DNA of 64,000 bases from the NCBI RefSeq assembly GCF_040930455.2, contig NZ_CP170494.1; one strand, 5' to 3'. Every line of letters starts with the position of its first letter. The first letter of the stretch is position 1. The notes below the pieces were generated by a model, which was not told where the DNA came from, did no database searches, and saw nothing but the letters and a program-made list of their open reading frames with translations. The position numbers and the translations under genes are program-made. The DNA comes from Neopusillimonas maritima. GTDB taxonomy: Bacteria; Pseudomonadota; Gammaproteobacteria; Burkholderiales; Burkholderiaceae_B. Shown one piece after another: positions 1 to 8,129 of the stretch.

Positions 1-1
1 C

Positions 2-886
2 CTGGGCTTCAAAATGGTGAACTGGGTGGCACCGCTGATCCGCAGCCGCCAGGCATTAATAGACCTGGCCGAGATGTCGTTACAGGTACAACTTGGCGGC
101 GCCATCGGCACCCTTGCAGTAATGGGTGAGAAAGGCCCCGCCGTTGCCCGGCGCGTCGCACATATTCTGGAACTAAGTCCGGCACAAGGCAACTGGCACA
201 CGCAACGCGACAACTGGATACGTCTGGGGCTGGAAGTAGCCATTCTAACGGGTAGCCTGGGCAAAATTGGCAAAGATCTCAGCCTGATGTCGCAAGGCGA
301 AGTGGCCGAACTGGCCGAACCCACAGGACAAGGGCGCGGCGGCTCGTCGGCCATGCCACACAAACGTAACCCGGTATCGGCCATGATCGCCCTGGCCGCC
401 GCAGCACGCACCCCTCAAAAAGCCGCCACGCTCCTGGCTACTCTGCCGCAAGAGCATGAACGCAGCCTGGGTAACTGGCAGGCAGAACTGGCGGAATGGC
501 CCGGGCTGTTTCTAAGTGCCCATGGCTCAGTCAGCGCCTTGCGTGAGGCGTTTTCTGGCTTGGTTATCGACGCCGATCGCATGCGACGCAATATCGACAA
601 TTTACAAGGCCTTATTTTTGCTGAAGCCGTTTCAGTCTATCTGGCCCAAGCCATTGGGCGGCCGGCGGCTCACCAGCTTATGGAAGAACTTACCGGCCAA
701 ACATTGGCAAAGCAATGCCATTTAGCCGACGTTGTCACTGAAACGGTACAAAACGACCCCGACCTGTCCGGAAAGCTGGATATCGACGTCGTGAAAAGTC
801 TGTTTGACCCTGTTAAAGCCAGCGTTTCAGCGCAGCAACTAACCACGGTGCGGCTAGACGAATTGCGACAACAACTGCGTGCTTAA
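2..886 (+). CDS. pcaB: 3-carboxy-cis,cis-muconate cycloisomerase, C-terminal part (cut by window edge)
   Basis: The reading frame is open to the left edge, so this is the C-terminal 294 or so residues of a protein usually about 450 long. The fumarase/aspartase superfamily signature SSAMPHKRNP lies near residue 113 of the ATG-started part, in the loop that carries active-site residues of this superfamily. Members named PcaB cycloisomerise 3-carboxymuconate to 4-carboxymuconolactone in the cytoplasm. The next gene starts 33 bp downstream and encodes the two following enzymes of the pathway, which supports PcaB over adenylosuccinate lyase or argininosuccinate lyase. The N-terminus cannot be judged here. 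Confidence 0.93.
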   Translation: MGFKMVNWVAPLIRSRQALIDLAEMSLQVQLGGAIGTLAVMGEKGPAVARRVAHILELSPAQGNWHTQRDNWIRLGLEVAILTGSLGKIGKDLSLMSQGEVAELAEPTGQGRGGSSAMPHKRNPVSAMIALAAAARTPQKAATLLATLPQEHERSLGNWQAELAEWPGLFLSAHGSVSALREAFSGLVIDADRMRRNIDNLQGLIFAEAVSVYLAQAIGRPAAHQLMEELTGQTLAKQCHLADVVTETVQNDPDLSGKLDIDVVKSLFDPVKASVSAQQLTTVRLDELRQQLRA

Positions 887-919
887 ACCAAAACTCACTC
901 GCTATCTGGAAAGAACATC

Positions 920-2185
920 ATGACTTTTGATCCTATCCGTCACGACTTCGAACGCGGCCTTAAAAATCGTCGGGAAATCCTGGGAGACGCCTGGGTTGAT
1001 CGCTCTTTTGATCGCGCCAACAATTTCAACGCGGAATTTCAGGAACTCATCACCCGATTTGCCTGGAAAGAAATCTGGGGTCGTCCAGGACTCGACAAGA
1101 AAACACGCCGCGCCATGGTATTGGCCATTACCATGGCACTGGGCCGTTGGGAGGAGTTTGAGTTGCATGTGCGTGCAGGCCTGCAAGGCGGTGCGCCCGA
1201 TACGCGCCTGACGCCGGACGAACTCAAAGAAATTCTTATTCAAACAGCAATCTATGCCGGTGTACCCGCGGCCAATACCGGCTTCAGCCATGCGCAGGCT
1301 ATTCTGAAAGAAATCGGTGAAGAAATTGGCTATGCCCTAACGCCCACCAACCCAGGCGACACCTGCCATCCCGGTTACGGCCACGAACGCGTCACCAAAA
1401 GCAAACCTGCCTTGCATTACAGCGTTCGCGCCGCACGCAATAACCACACGCAACAGAAACAAACCATTGTATTGAGCCACGCACTGGGGTGCGACCTTAC
1501 TATGTGGGACCGCCTGGCCACCACCTTGTCGGCCGACTTCAACGTCGTCACCTATGATCATCGTGGGCATGGTGCCTCCGATGCCCCGGCCGGCCTTTAC
1601 TCAATGGCCGATTTGGCCGAAGACGCCGCACGCCTGGTGGAGGAGCTGGATTGCGGTTCGGTGATCTGGATTGGCCTTTCCATGGGCGGGATGGTCGGCC
1701 AGGAATTGGCGATCCGCCGTCCGGAACTCATCAGCGCGCTGGTGATTGCCAACTCCACCTCCGCTTACCCCGATAATGTCCGCGAAGTTTGGCAGCAACG
1801 CATTGCAACCGTTCAGGCTCAGGGAATCGAAGTAATCGCCGATGCTGTAATGGAACGCTATTTTCACGAACAATTTCGCCGTGAACGGCCGGCTACCGTT
1901 GCCACGTTCCGCCGTCGGCTGATTACCACCGATGCAGAAGGTTATGTAGGCTGCTGCAACGCAGTGGGGACCGTCGACACCACGAATCGTTTAGATCAAA
2001 TCAACGTCCCCACGCTGGTTATTGCCGGTGAACTGGATCAAGGCGCACCGGTTTCCATGTCGGAAACCATTACCAATGCCGTCCCCGGAGCAAAACTTGT
2101 AATCTTGAAAGACGCCTCGCACTTGGCGGTTGCCGAGCAGCCGCAGGCCTTTACCGACGCCGTGCAGGCTTTTCTGGCGCGTTAA
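920..2185 (+). CDS. pcaCD: Fused 4-carboxymuconolactone decarboxylase / 3-oxoadipate enol-lactonase
   Basis: One 421-residue protein carries two consecutive pathway enzymes. Residues 1 to about 130 match the carboxymuconolactone decarboxylase family (FERGLKNRREILGDAWVDRS and AIYAGVPAANTGF are typical PcaC stretches). After a linker of about 30 residues, residues 165-421 form an alpha/beta hydrolase with nucleophile motif GLSMGG, an acid region near AGELDQGAP and the catalytic His in DASHLA, as in PcaD enol-lactonase. The protein should turn 4-carboxymuconolactone into 3-oxoadipate. The order here is C then D, whereas the actinobacterial PcaL fusions are D then C. The gene follows pcaB by 33 bp, and its last 35 bp overlap the convergent pcaQ gene. 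Confidence 0.93.
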   Translation: MTFDPIRHDFERGLKNRREILGDAWVDRSFDRANNFNAEFQELITRFAWKEIWGRPGLDKKTRRAMVLAITMALGRWEEFELHVRAGLQGGAPDTRLTPDELKEILIQTAIYAGVPAANTGFSHAQAILKEIGEEIGYALTPTNPGDTCHPGYGHERVTKSKPALHYSVRAARNNHTQQKQTIVLSHALGCDLTMWDRLATTLSADFNVVTYDHRGHGASDAPAGLYSMADLAEDAARLVEELDCGSVIWIGLSMGGMVGQELAIRRPELISALVIANSTSAYPDNVREVWQQRIATVQAQGIEVIADAVMERYFHEQFRRERPATVATFRRRLITTDAEGYVGCCNAVGTVDTTNRLDQINVPTLVIAGELDQGAPVSMSETITNAVPGAKLVILKDASHLAVAEQPQAFTDAVQAFLAR

Positions 2186-3134
2186 ACGTTAACGCGCCCT
2201 CTTTACGCCGGTTGGTATTGCGCAAAATACGAATCAACCCTTGCCCGGGCGCGTTCAGGGGTGCTTCGCTGCGGTATAACAACCCTACCGGTTCCTCGGT
2301 GCCCTCGAACGACAACGGCAACACAGCCAGTAAACCGCGTTGCAGATCGTCACGCGCCGCACCAGCCGGCGTAAACCAAACTGCGTCTGACTGCAGCACC
2401 ACTAAACGGGCAACCGACACCGCCAGCGTTTCCAGACGATGCTCGGGCAAATGCATACCGCGTTCCTTAAGATACGTCTCGGTATTATGACGCGGAACCG
2501 TTCCTGCAGCGGACACAACCAACGGATGTGCCACCACCTCCGACAATAAGGTTGCGCCTGCCGCATTTAACAAAGGATGGTCGACACGCACAACCGCTAT
2601 TAACGGTTCAGCGTACAAGAATTCAAACGACACTCCCACCATCATTTGGGGTTCCGCCATTCGCCCAACGGCAAAATCCACTTCGCCCGCTTTCAACTTT
2701 TCCAACAACAAATTATTCGTTGCCACCTGCACTTGCAAACGCGCTTGCGGATACTGCACACGAAAATCGGCCAGCGCCGCGGGCAACAGATCCGGCGCGA
2801 CTGTCGGCAAAGCACCCACGGATACCGACTCCTGGCTACCCGAAAAACCCCGGGAGAGCGACCGCTGCGCGCCCTCCAGCGCCTCCAGCATGGAAACGCA
2901 GTAAGACAAAAGCAGTTCCCCGTCGGGAGTTAAACGGGCACCAAAACGCCCTCGTTTTACCAGTACGGTATCCGCCATCTGCTCAAGCTCAACCAACGTT
3001 TTCGAAACAGCCGGTTGACTGAGGTTGAGTCGTTCCGCCGCTTTGCCCAGATTGCGCTCTTGTGCCACCGCCACGAAGCATTGAATATGGCGCAATCGGA
3101 CACGGTTAAGAAAATAGTCTTTATTCATAACCAT
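2151..3134 (-). CDS. pcaQ: LysR-type regulator PcaQ of the protocatechuate genes
   Basis: A 327-residue LysR-type regulator. The N-terminal winged HTH spans about residues 12-70 (RHIQCFVAVAQERNLGKAAERLNLSQPAVSKTLVELE), followed by a periplasmic-binding-like effector domain. Its place between pcaCD and pcaHG, transcribed away from pcaHG, and its resemblance to PcaQ point to activation of pca genes by beta-carboxymuconate-type intermediates; that ligand is known for the family, not seen here. A perfect ATAACC/GGTTAT inverted repeat covers the start codon, which suggests autoregulation. ATG codons at 3134 and 3128 are both possible starts. The 3' end overlaps pcaCD by 35 bp. Confidence 0.88.
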   Translation of the reverse strand: MVMNKDYFLNRVRLRHIQCFVAVAQERNLGKAAERLNLSQPAVSKTLVELEQMADTVLVKRGRFGARLTPDGELLLSYCVSMLEALEGAQRSLSRGFSGSQESVSVGALPTVAPDLLPAALADFRVQYPQARLQVQVATNNLLLEKLKAGEVDFAVGRMAEPQMMVGVSFEFLYAEPLIAVVRVDHPLLNAAGATLLSEVVAHPLVVSAAGTVPRHNTETYLKERGMHLPEHRLETLAVSVARLVVLQSDAVWFTPAGAARDDLQRGLLAVLPLSFEGTEEPVGLLYRSEAPLNAPGQGLIRILRNTNRRKEGALTFNAPEKPARRR

Positions 3135-3141
3135 AGGTTAT
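3127..3141. promoter_or_regulatory. Candidate PcaQ operator
   Basis: Perfect inverted repeat ATAACC-ATA-GGTTAT, close to the published rhizobial PcaQ site (ATAACC and GGTTAA halves around a 4-base spacer). It overlaps the two possible start codons of pcaQ and lies about 100 bp upstream of pcaH, where one site could serve both divergent genes. A further half site, ATAACC, occurs at about 3214-3219. Confidence 0.55.
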
Positions 3142-3242
3142 CTAATAATGTGCAGGATTTCAATTTACCGTACTGATAGAGCGGCGCTATCATGACGCTA
3201 CTGTGCTGTGAGATAACCCACACAGAACCAAGGAGAAACCTG

Positions 3243-3983
3243 ATGACCACGCCTACCGAACAATTCGGCGAGTTCCTGATGCGCGACCGCACATGGCACC
3301 CGCCTGCCTACACGCCCGGTTATAAAACCAGTGTGTTGCGTTCGCCCCAGAAAGCCCTGATTTCCATTGAAAACGACTTGTCCGACATTACCGGCCCCCT
3401 GTTCTCGCGAGATGAGCTCGGCGCACTGGACAACGATCTGATCATGAACTACGCCAAAGACGGCCTGCCCATTGGAGAGCGCATTCTGGTGCATGGTTAC
3501 TTGCGCGATGAAAACGGCCGCCCTGTGCCCAACGCCCTAATTGAAGTGTGGCAAGCCAATGCGTCCGGGCGCTATCGCCATAAAAACGACAAATACATTG
3601 CACCCGTCGACCCGAACTTCGGCGGCTGTGGCCGCTGCATTACCGACGAGAACGGCTACTATTTTTACCGTACCATCAAACCGGGCCCCTATCCTTGGCG
3701 TAACGGCATCAACGACTGGCGCCCGGCTCATATTCATTACTCAATTTTCGGCAGCGGTTTTGCGCAGCGCCTGATTACCCAAATGTATTTCGAGGGCGAC
3801 CCCCTCATTCCACATTGCCCCATCGTGCGATCCATCCCGAATGAAGACGCCGTGCGCACGCTCATCGCCCAAATGGATCGGGGCGCATTTGTTGCTCTGG
3901 ACAGCATGGCCTACCGATTCGACATCGTCGTACGCGGCTCTCGTGCCACGCTGTTTGAAAACCACATTCAAGGAGGCAAATAA
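3243..3983 (+). CDS. pcaH: Protocatechuate 3,4-dioxygenase beta subunit
   Basis: Intradiol ring-cleavage dioxygenase subunit of 246 residues that binds the catalytic ferric ion. The four expected iron ligands are present at Tyr111 (GRYRHKN), Tyr150 (GPYPWRN), His163 and His165 (AHIH). Their spacing of 39, 13 and 2 residues is the same as in the Pseudomonas putida enzyme. The start at 3243 is chosen because AGGAG stands at 3231-3235; an in-frame upstream start at 3192 would add 17 residues without a ribosome site. With PcaG it opens protocatechuate to 3-carboxymuconate using O2. The stop overlaps the pcaG start by one base, so the two are translationally coupled. Confidence 0.97.
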   Translation: MTTPTEQFGEFLMRDRTWHPPAYTPGYKTSVLRSPQKALISIENDLSDITGPLFSRDELGALDNDLIMNYAKDGLPIGERILVHGYLRDENGRPVPNALIEVWQANASGRYRHKNDKYIAPVDPNFGGCGRCITDENGYYFYRTIKPGPYPWRNGINDWRPAHIHYSIFGSGFAQRLITQMYFEGDPLIPHCPIVRSIPNEDAVRTLIAQMDRGAFVALDSMAYRFDIVVRGSRATLFENHIQGGK

Positions 3984-4615
3984 TGCATCCGAGTACGCCC
4001 GTCTATCTGAAAGAAACCGCCTCGCAAACGGCCGGTCCCTACGTTCACATTGGTCTGGCACCCAAACAGGCCGGTTTCGACATTTTTGAGAACAACTTCG
4101 GCAATGTGCTGGTAACACCGGAAACCAAAGGTGAACGCATTCGTGTTGAAGGCCGCGTATTCGACGGCAGCGGCGCCATTGTGAAAGACGTTTTGCTTGA
4201 GTGCTGGCAAGCGAACGCAGCGGGTCGCTACAACCATCCGGCCGACAAGCAGGAAAGCAAACCCATCGACCCGACATTCCGTGGCTGGGGCCGCGCCTGT
4301 TCCGATTTCGAAAGCGGTGTCTATCATTTCGACACCATCAAACCGGGCTCCGTTACCGGCCGTCACGGCAAACCCATGGCCCCCCACATTAACCTGTGGA
4401 TTGTTGCCCGTGGCATTAATATTGGCCTGCAAACCCGCATGTATTTTTCCGACGAAGCCGACGCAAATGCAGCCGACCCCATTCTGAACGGAATTGAATG
4501 GGTGGAGCGTCGTAAAACCCTGATTGCCCAACGCAACGAGAAAGACGGCCAGGTTGTTTATACCTTCGACATTTACCTGCAAGGGCCCAACGAAACCGTA
4601 TTTCTTGACGCCTAA
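3983..4615 (+). CDS. pcaG: Protocatechuate 3,4-dioxygenase alpha subunit
   Basis: A 210-residue intradiol dioxygenase-fold protein starting within the TAATG junction with pcaH. It keeps the family scaffold (VLLECWQANAAGRYNHPADK, HINLWIVARGIN) but lacks the full set of iron ligands, as expected for the structural alpha subunit, which shapes the active site of each alpha-beta protomer. It is the last gene of the pcaHG pair and is followed by a strong terminator. Confidence 0.96.
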   Translation: MHPSTPVYLKETASQTAGPYVHIGLAPKQAGFDIFENNFGNVLVTPETKGERIRVEGRVFDGSGAIVKDVLLECWQANAAGRYNHPADKQESKPIDPTFRGWGRACSDFESGVYHFDTIKPGSVTGRHGKPMAPHINLWIVARGINIGLQTRMYFSDEADANAADPILNGIEWVERRKTLIAQRNEKDGQVVYTFDIYLQGPNETVFLDA

Positions 4616-4672
4616 AGCGTCGGGCGCAGCTTGTACTAACCCCGTTTGCCTTGCTGCAAACGTCTTTGCTTT

Positions 4673-4706
4673 ATCGGCCTTGTCTTTCGCAAGGCCGATT
4701 TTTTTG
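4673..4706 (+). terminator. Rho-independent terminator of pcaHG
   Basis: A perfect 10-bp stem (ATCGGCCTTG at 4673-4682 with CAAGGCCGAT at 4690-4699), a 7-base loop and a run of six T. It separates pcaHG from the iron permease gene. Confidence 0.9.
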
Positions 4707-4721
4707 TCTTCTTATGTAATT

Positions 4722-4740
4722 AAGAATTATAATCATTATC
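4722..4740. promoter_or_regulatory. Fur box upstream of the iron permease
   Basis: The 19 bases match the classic Fur consensus (GATAATGATAATCATTATC) at 16 positions, with the right-hand AATCATTATC half exact. It sits 22 bp before the start codon of the FTR1-type permease, where Fur-Fe2+ would block transcription when iron is plentiful. Confidence 0.75.
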
Positions 4741-4761
4741 TTTAAACAATATTAGGTTTGT

Positions 4762-6513
4762 ATGACGCGCCCGCTGGTTTTTCGTTGGTTTTTTCGTGCG
4801 CTGCTTTTCGTTTGCGTTTTCTTTTCCGCCGTTGCCGTTGCCCAAGGGGTTCAAACACAAAGCCGCCAGCTGTGGCAATTGCTTGACTACATCGCGGTTG
4901 ACTATTCCGGTGCAGTGGAAAACGGACACATTATTTCCGAGACTGAATATGCAGAAATGCAAGAATTCGGGAACTTAGCCCAGTTTGAACTCGAAAACCT
5001 GCCCGCCCACCCCAATAAAGCCCAATTACTTGACGAGGTAAAAACACTTCAACAAGAAATTCAAAACAAAAGTGCACCCACACAGGTTGCTCAAGCGGCC
5101 CGGCAATTGGCACAAGGGGTGCATAATGCCTACCCTTTTCCAACGGAACCGGAATCACCTCCCGATTTAACGGTGGGTCGGCAGCTCTACCAGGAAAACT
5201 GTATTCAGTGCCATGGGGCCTCGGGCAAAGGCAACGGACCTTTGGCAGCGCAACTCGATCCAACACCCACGGATTTCACCGATGCGGCACGTGCCGCGCA
5301 ACGCAGCAAGCTGGCGCTCTACCAGGTTATTAGCAACGGGGTCGATGGCACCGCCATGCCCAGTTTCGATGCATTAAGCGACCAAGAGCGATGGGCGCTA
5401 GCTTATTTTGTTGCCGATTTTGCATCATCTTCCCCTCAGGAAAGCGCCTCAGGCCGGCTTTCAGTGGCTCGCAGCCAGTTGGAAAAAAGCCTGAAAGCGC
5501 TTGAGCAAGGTCAGCAAGACGCGGCCATTAAGTTGGCATTATCGGCTTACCTGGACGGCTTCGAAACAAATGAAGCGGCGCTGGCAATACGCAACAATGC
5601 CTTAATGCGTCAAATCGAATCGGGAATGATCACTTTTCGTACCCAAGTCAGACGAAATGACATCACAGAAGCCAGAAGTACGGAAGCGCAGTTGCAAAAT
5701 TGGCTGATCGACGCAGAAGCGGCGCTGAGCCCTTCGGAAGCAGATTCCGGTGCAACGTTCATCGCCGCTTTTACCATTCTGGTGCGCGAAGGCCTGGAAG
5801 CGCTACTGATTGTGGTTGCCATGCTGGCATTTCTGGTGAAAGCCAACCGGCGCGACGTAACACCTTATGTGCATGCGGGCTGGGTTAGCGCTTTGTTTGC
5901 CGGCGGAGCAACCTGGCTGGCGGCAACCACCCTTATTAACATCAGTGGTGCAGGCCGAGAACTGACGGAAGGCTTGTCATCGCTCTTTGCCGCAATCGTT
6001 TTATTGTCGGTGGGGGCCTGGATGCATCACAAGAGTGTTGCCAACCGTTGGCAAACCTACCTTCAAAACAAGCTCAGCCACGCGCTAACCCGCCGCACAG
6101 CGTGGTTCCTGTTCATTTTGGCTTTTATCGCCGTGTACCGAGAAGTATTTGAAACGGTTTTGTTTTACGCTGCGCTATGGCAACAGGAGCAAGCCTGGGC
6201 GTTCAGTGGCGGTATTTTGGCCGGTGTCATTGTTTTGGCCGTTATAGCAAGAGCCTTGTTCAAAAGCAGCCAACGTTTACCCATAGGCCGTTTTTTTTCC
6301 GCCAGTTCAATCATTGTGGCGTTATTGGCAATTGTGCTCACGGGCAAAGGCATTGTGGGGCTTCAGGAGGCGGGCGTCATCAACATTACGCCCATTCAAT
6401 TCATTCGGGTCGACCTGTTGGGTATTTATCCCAGTGCCCAAAGCATTGGGGCCCAAGCGGTAATGTTAATAATGGTACTGTTTACCTACTGGATCAACAC
6501 CCGTACAAAGTAA
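4762..6513 (+). CDS. FTR1-family iron permease with cytochrome c domain
   Basis: A 583-residue inner-membrane protein. A signal peptide ends near residue 27. A periplasmic region follows that includes a c-type cytochrome domain with heme-attachment motif CIQCH at 147-151 and a likely axial Met at 199 (TAMPSF). The C-terminal third is an FTR1/EfeU permease with several membrane helices and the two REXXE iron motifs, REGLE (342-346) and REVFE (460-464). FTR1 permeases import Fe3+ coupled to Fe2+ oxidation; the fused cytochrome may take part in that electron transfer (inference). A Fur box lies just upstream. The product could supply iron to the non-heme iron dioxygenase encoded next door, but general iron uptake is equally possible. 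Confidence 0.88.
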   Translation: MTRPLVFRWFFRALLFVCVFFSAVAVAQGVQTQSRQLWQLLDYIAVDYSGAVENGHIISETEYAEMQEFGNLAQFELENLPAHPNKAQLLDEVKTLQQEIQNKSAPTQVAQAARQLAQGVHNAYPFPTEPESPPDLTVGRQLYQENCIQCHGASGKGNGPLAAQLDPTPTDFTDAARAAQRSKLALYQVISNGVDGTAMPSFDALSDQERWALAYFVADFASSSPQESASGRLSVARSQLEKSLKALEQGQQDAAIKLALSAYLDGFETNEAALAIRNNALMRQIESGMITFRTQVRRNDITEARSTEAQLQNWLIDAEAALSPSEADSGATFIAAFTILVREGLEALLIVVAMLAFLVKANRRDVTPYVHAGWVSALFAGGATWLAATTLINISGAGRELTEGLSSLFAAIVLLSVGAWMHHKSVANRWQTYLQNKLSHALTRRTAWFLFILAFIAVYREVFETVLFYAALWQQEQAWAFSGGILAGVIVLAVIARALFKSSQRLPIGRFFSASSIIVALLAIVLTGKGIVGLQEAGVINITPIQFIRVDLLGIYPSAQSIGAQAVMLIMVLFTYWINTRTK

Positions 6514-6516
6514 GCT

Positions 6517-7314
6517 TTAGGCACCCTGCGCAGGCGCGCCGAGCAGCATATTAATGCGCGCCGCAGCCGCCAATAATTGCGGCAAACATTCGTCGAGCAA
6601 ATAAGCGGCATCGGCCTTATCGGCCTGGCCGCTTATATTAATAGCGGCCACCACACGGCCGGAGATATCGCGAATGGGCGCCGCCATCGAGACCAAACCC
6701 GGCTCAAGCTCCTCACGCACCAAACACCAACCCTGCGCGCGTACTTGCATTAAGGTTTCAAATAATTGATTGGGGTCGGTAATGGTGCTGCGCGTAAAAG
6801 CCGTTAGCGTCATGGCGGCCAATCGCTCGTGTAAAAGGTCATCAGGCAGGCCCGCCAACAGCACACGCCCCATTGAAGAACAATGCGCCGGCAGACGGCT
6901 ACCTACGCCCAGATTGATTGACATAATCTTGTGGGCCGGCACCCGCAGTACATACACCACTTCGTTGCCGTCCAGAACAGCAGCCGAACTGGATTGTCGC
7001 AAACGCTCAACCAAACCCTCCATCACCGGTTGCGCCTGGCTCCATACCGGTAGTGAAGTTAAATAAGCAAAACCCAATTCCAGCACTTTCGGTGTAAGCC
7101 TGAACAACCGCCCTTCCGACGACACATAACCCAGCGCCAACAACGTATGCAAAATACGCCGGGCGCCGGCGCGGGTCAGCCCCGTTCGGGCCGCCACGTT
7201 GGACAAGGTTTGTGCCGGCGCCTCGGCCCCGAAACTTTTCAATACCGCCAAGCCGCGTGCAAACGATTGCACATAGTTGTCGCCGGGTTTATTGTGATCT
7301 GGCAAAGTTGACAA
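6517..7314 (-). CDS. pcaR: IclR-family regulator of the pcaIJ genes
   Basis: A 265-residue IclR-type regulator. The N-terminal winged HTH (about 15-75) begins with YVQSFARGLAVLKSF, a stretch characteristic of the PcaR/PobR/PcaU/CatR aromatic-catabolism branch, and the C-terminal effector domain contains LPAHCSSMGRVLLA. It is divergent from pcaI across a 106-bp gap with repeated operator-like elements, so control of pcaIJ is likely. The start is a TTG at 7314 with only a weak GGGAC upstream, so the exact N-terminus is uncertain. The symbol rests on family and context; another member of this branch is possible. Confidence 0.85.
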   Translation of the reverse strand: MSTLPDHNKPGDNYVQSFARGLAVLKSFGAEAPAQTLSNVAARTGLTRAGARRILHTLLALGYVSSEGRLFRLTPKVLELGFAYLTSLPVWSQAQPVMEGLVERLRQSSSAAVLDGNEVVYVLRVPAHKIMSINLGVGSRLPAHCSSMGRVLLAGLPDDLLHERLAAMTLTAFTRSTITDPNQLFETLMQVRAQGWCLVREELEPGLVSMAAPIRDISGRVVAAINISGQADKADAAYLLDECLPQLLAAAARINMLLGAPAQGA

Positions 7315-7354
7315 GAGACGTCCCGCTGATTAAGCTTTCGGTAGATAGTTCTAT

Positions 7355-7381
7355 ATACGAATAAAAGTTCATTATACGAAC
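7355..7381. promoter_or_regulatory. Candidate IclR/PcaR operator
   Basis: An inverted pair GTTC-N7-GAAC (7367-7381) overlaps a direct repeat ATACGAA (7355-7361 and 7374-7380); one more GTTCG half stands at 7406-7410. Three half sites at about one or two helical turns are typical of PcaR/PcaU/PobR-type operators. The site lies in the divergent gap between the IclR gene and pcaI. Confidence 0.5.
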
Positions 7382-7420
7382 ATTTACTCTTCTTATCTAT
7401 ATTCTGTTCGTAGGGAAAAC

Positions 7421-8119
7421 ATGATTAACAAAATCTCACCCTCGGTCGAAGAAGCGCTGGCCGGCATTTACGACGGCGCCACGATCATGATTGGTGGTTT
7501 TGGCGGAGCAGGCCAACCCGCCGAACTCATCGACGGCCTTATCGCCCAAGGCGCCAAAGACTTGGTTATTGTGAACAACAACGCAGGGAACGGCGAAGTT
7601 GGGTTGGCCGCACTGTTGAAGGCGGGCCGCGTACGCAAAATTATTTGCTCTTTTCCGCGTCAGGCGGATTCCTACGTATTCGACGAGCTCTATCACAGCA
7701 AGAAAATCGAATTGGAACTGGTTCCCCAGGGCAACCTGGCCGAACGTATTCGCGCCGCAGGTGCCGGTATTGGCGCTTTTTTCACCCCCACCGGGTTCGG
7801 TACGGAATTAGCCGACGGCAAGGAAACCCGCGAAATCAATGGTCGTCAATATGTGCTCGAATATCCCATTCATGCCGACTTTGCGTTAATCAAGGCAGAA
7901 ACCGGCGACCGCTGGGGCAACCTGACATATCGGAAAACCGCCCGTAATTTCGGCCCCATTATGGCGACTGCGGCCAAATGCACCATTGCATCAGTTCACA
8001 ACATTGTCGAACTAGGCGAAATCGATCCGGAAGTCGTTGTCACGCCCGGTCTGTTCGTCAAACGCATCGTGAAAGTCCCACGCACGGCCACCGGCCCTGC
8101 CGGCTTCAAACAGGACTAA
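7421..8119 (+). CDS. pcaI: 3-oxoadipate CoA-transferase subunit A
   Basis: A 232-residue type I CoA-transferase alpha subunit with the CoA-binding glycine stretch MIGGFGGAGQPAELI near residues 22-37 and the GIGAFFTPTGFGT loop. With PcaJ it moves CoA from succinyl-CoA to 3-oxoadipate. A ribosome site AGGGA stands 4 bases before the ATG at 7421. pcaJ starts 10 bp after the stop. Succinyl-CoA:acetoacetate transferases are close relatives, but the pathway context favours PcaI. Confidence 0.92.
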   Translation: MINKISPSVEEALAGIYDGATIMIGGFGGAGQPAELIDGLIAQGAKDLVIVNNNAGNGEVGLAALLKAGRVRKIICSFPRQADSYVFDELYHSKKIELELVPQGNLAERIRAAGAGIGAFFTPTGFGTELADGKETREINGRQYVLEYPIHADFALIKAETGDRWGNLTYRKTARNFGPIMATAAKCTIASVHNIVELGEIDPEVVVTPGLFVKRIVKVPRTATGPAGFKQD

Positions 8120-8129
8120 GGAAACTATC

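Noticed and set aside
902..1291. A 129-codon ORF antisense to pcaCD
   Set aside because: It lies wholly within a well-supported gene, with no ribosome site or recognisable motif.
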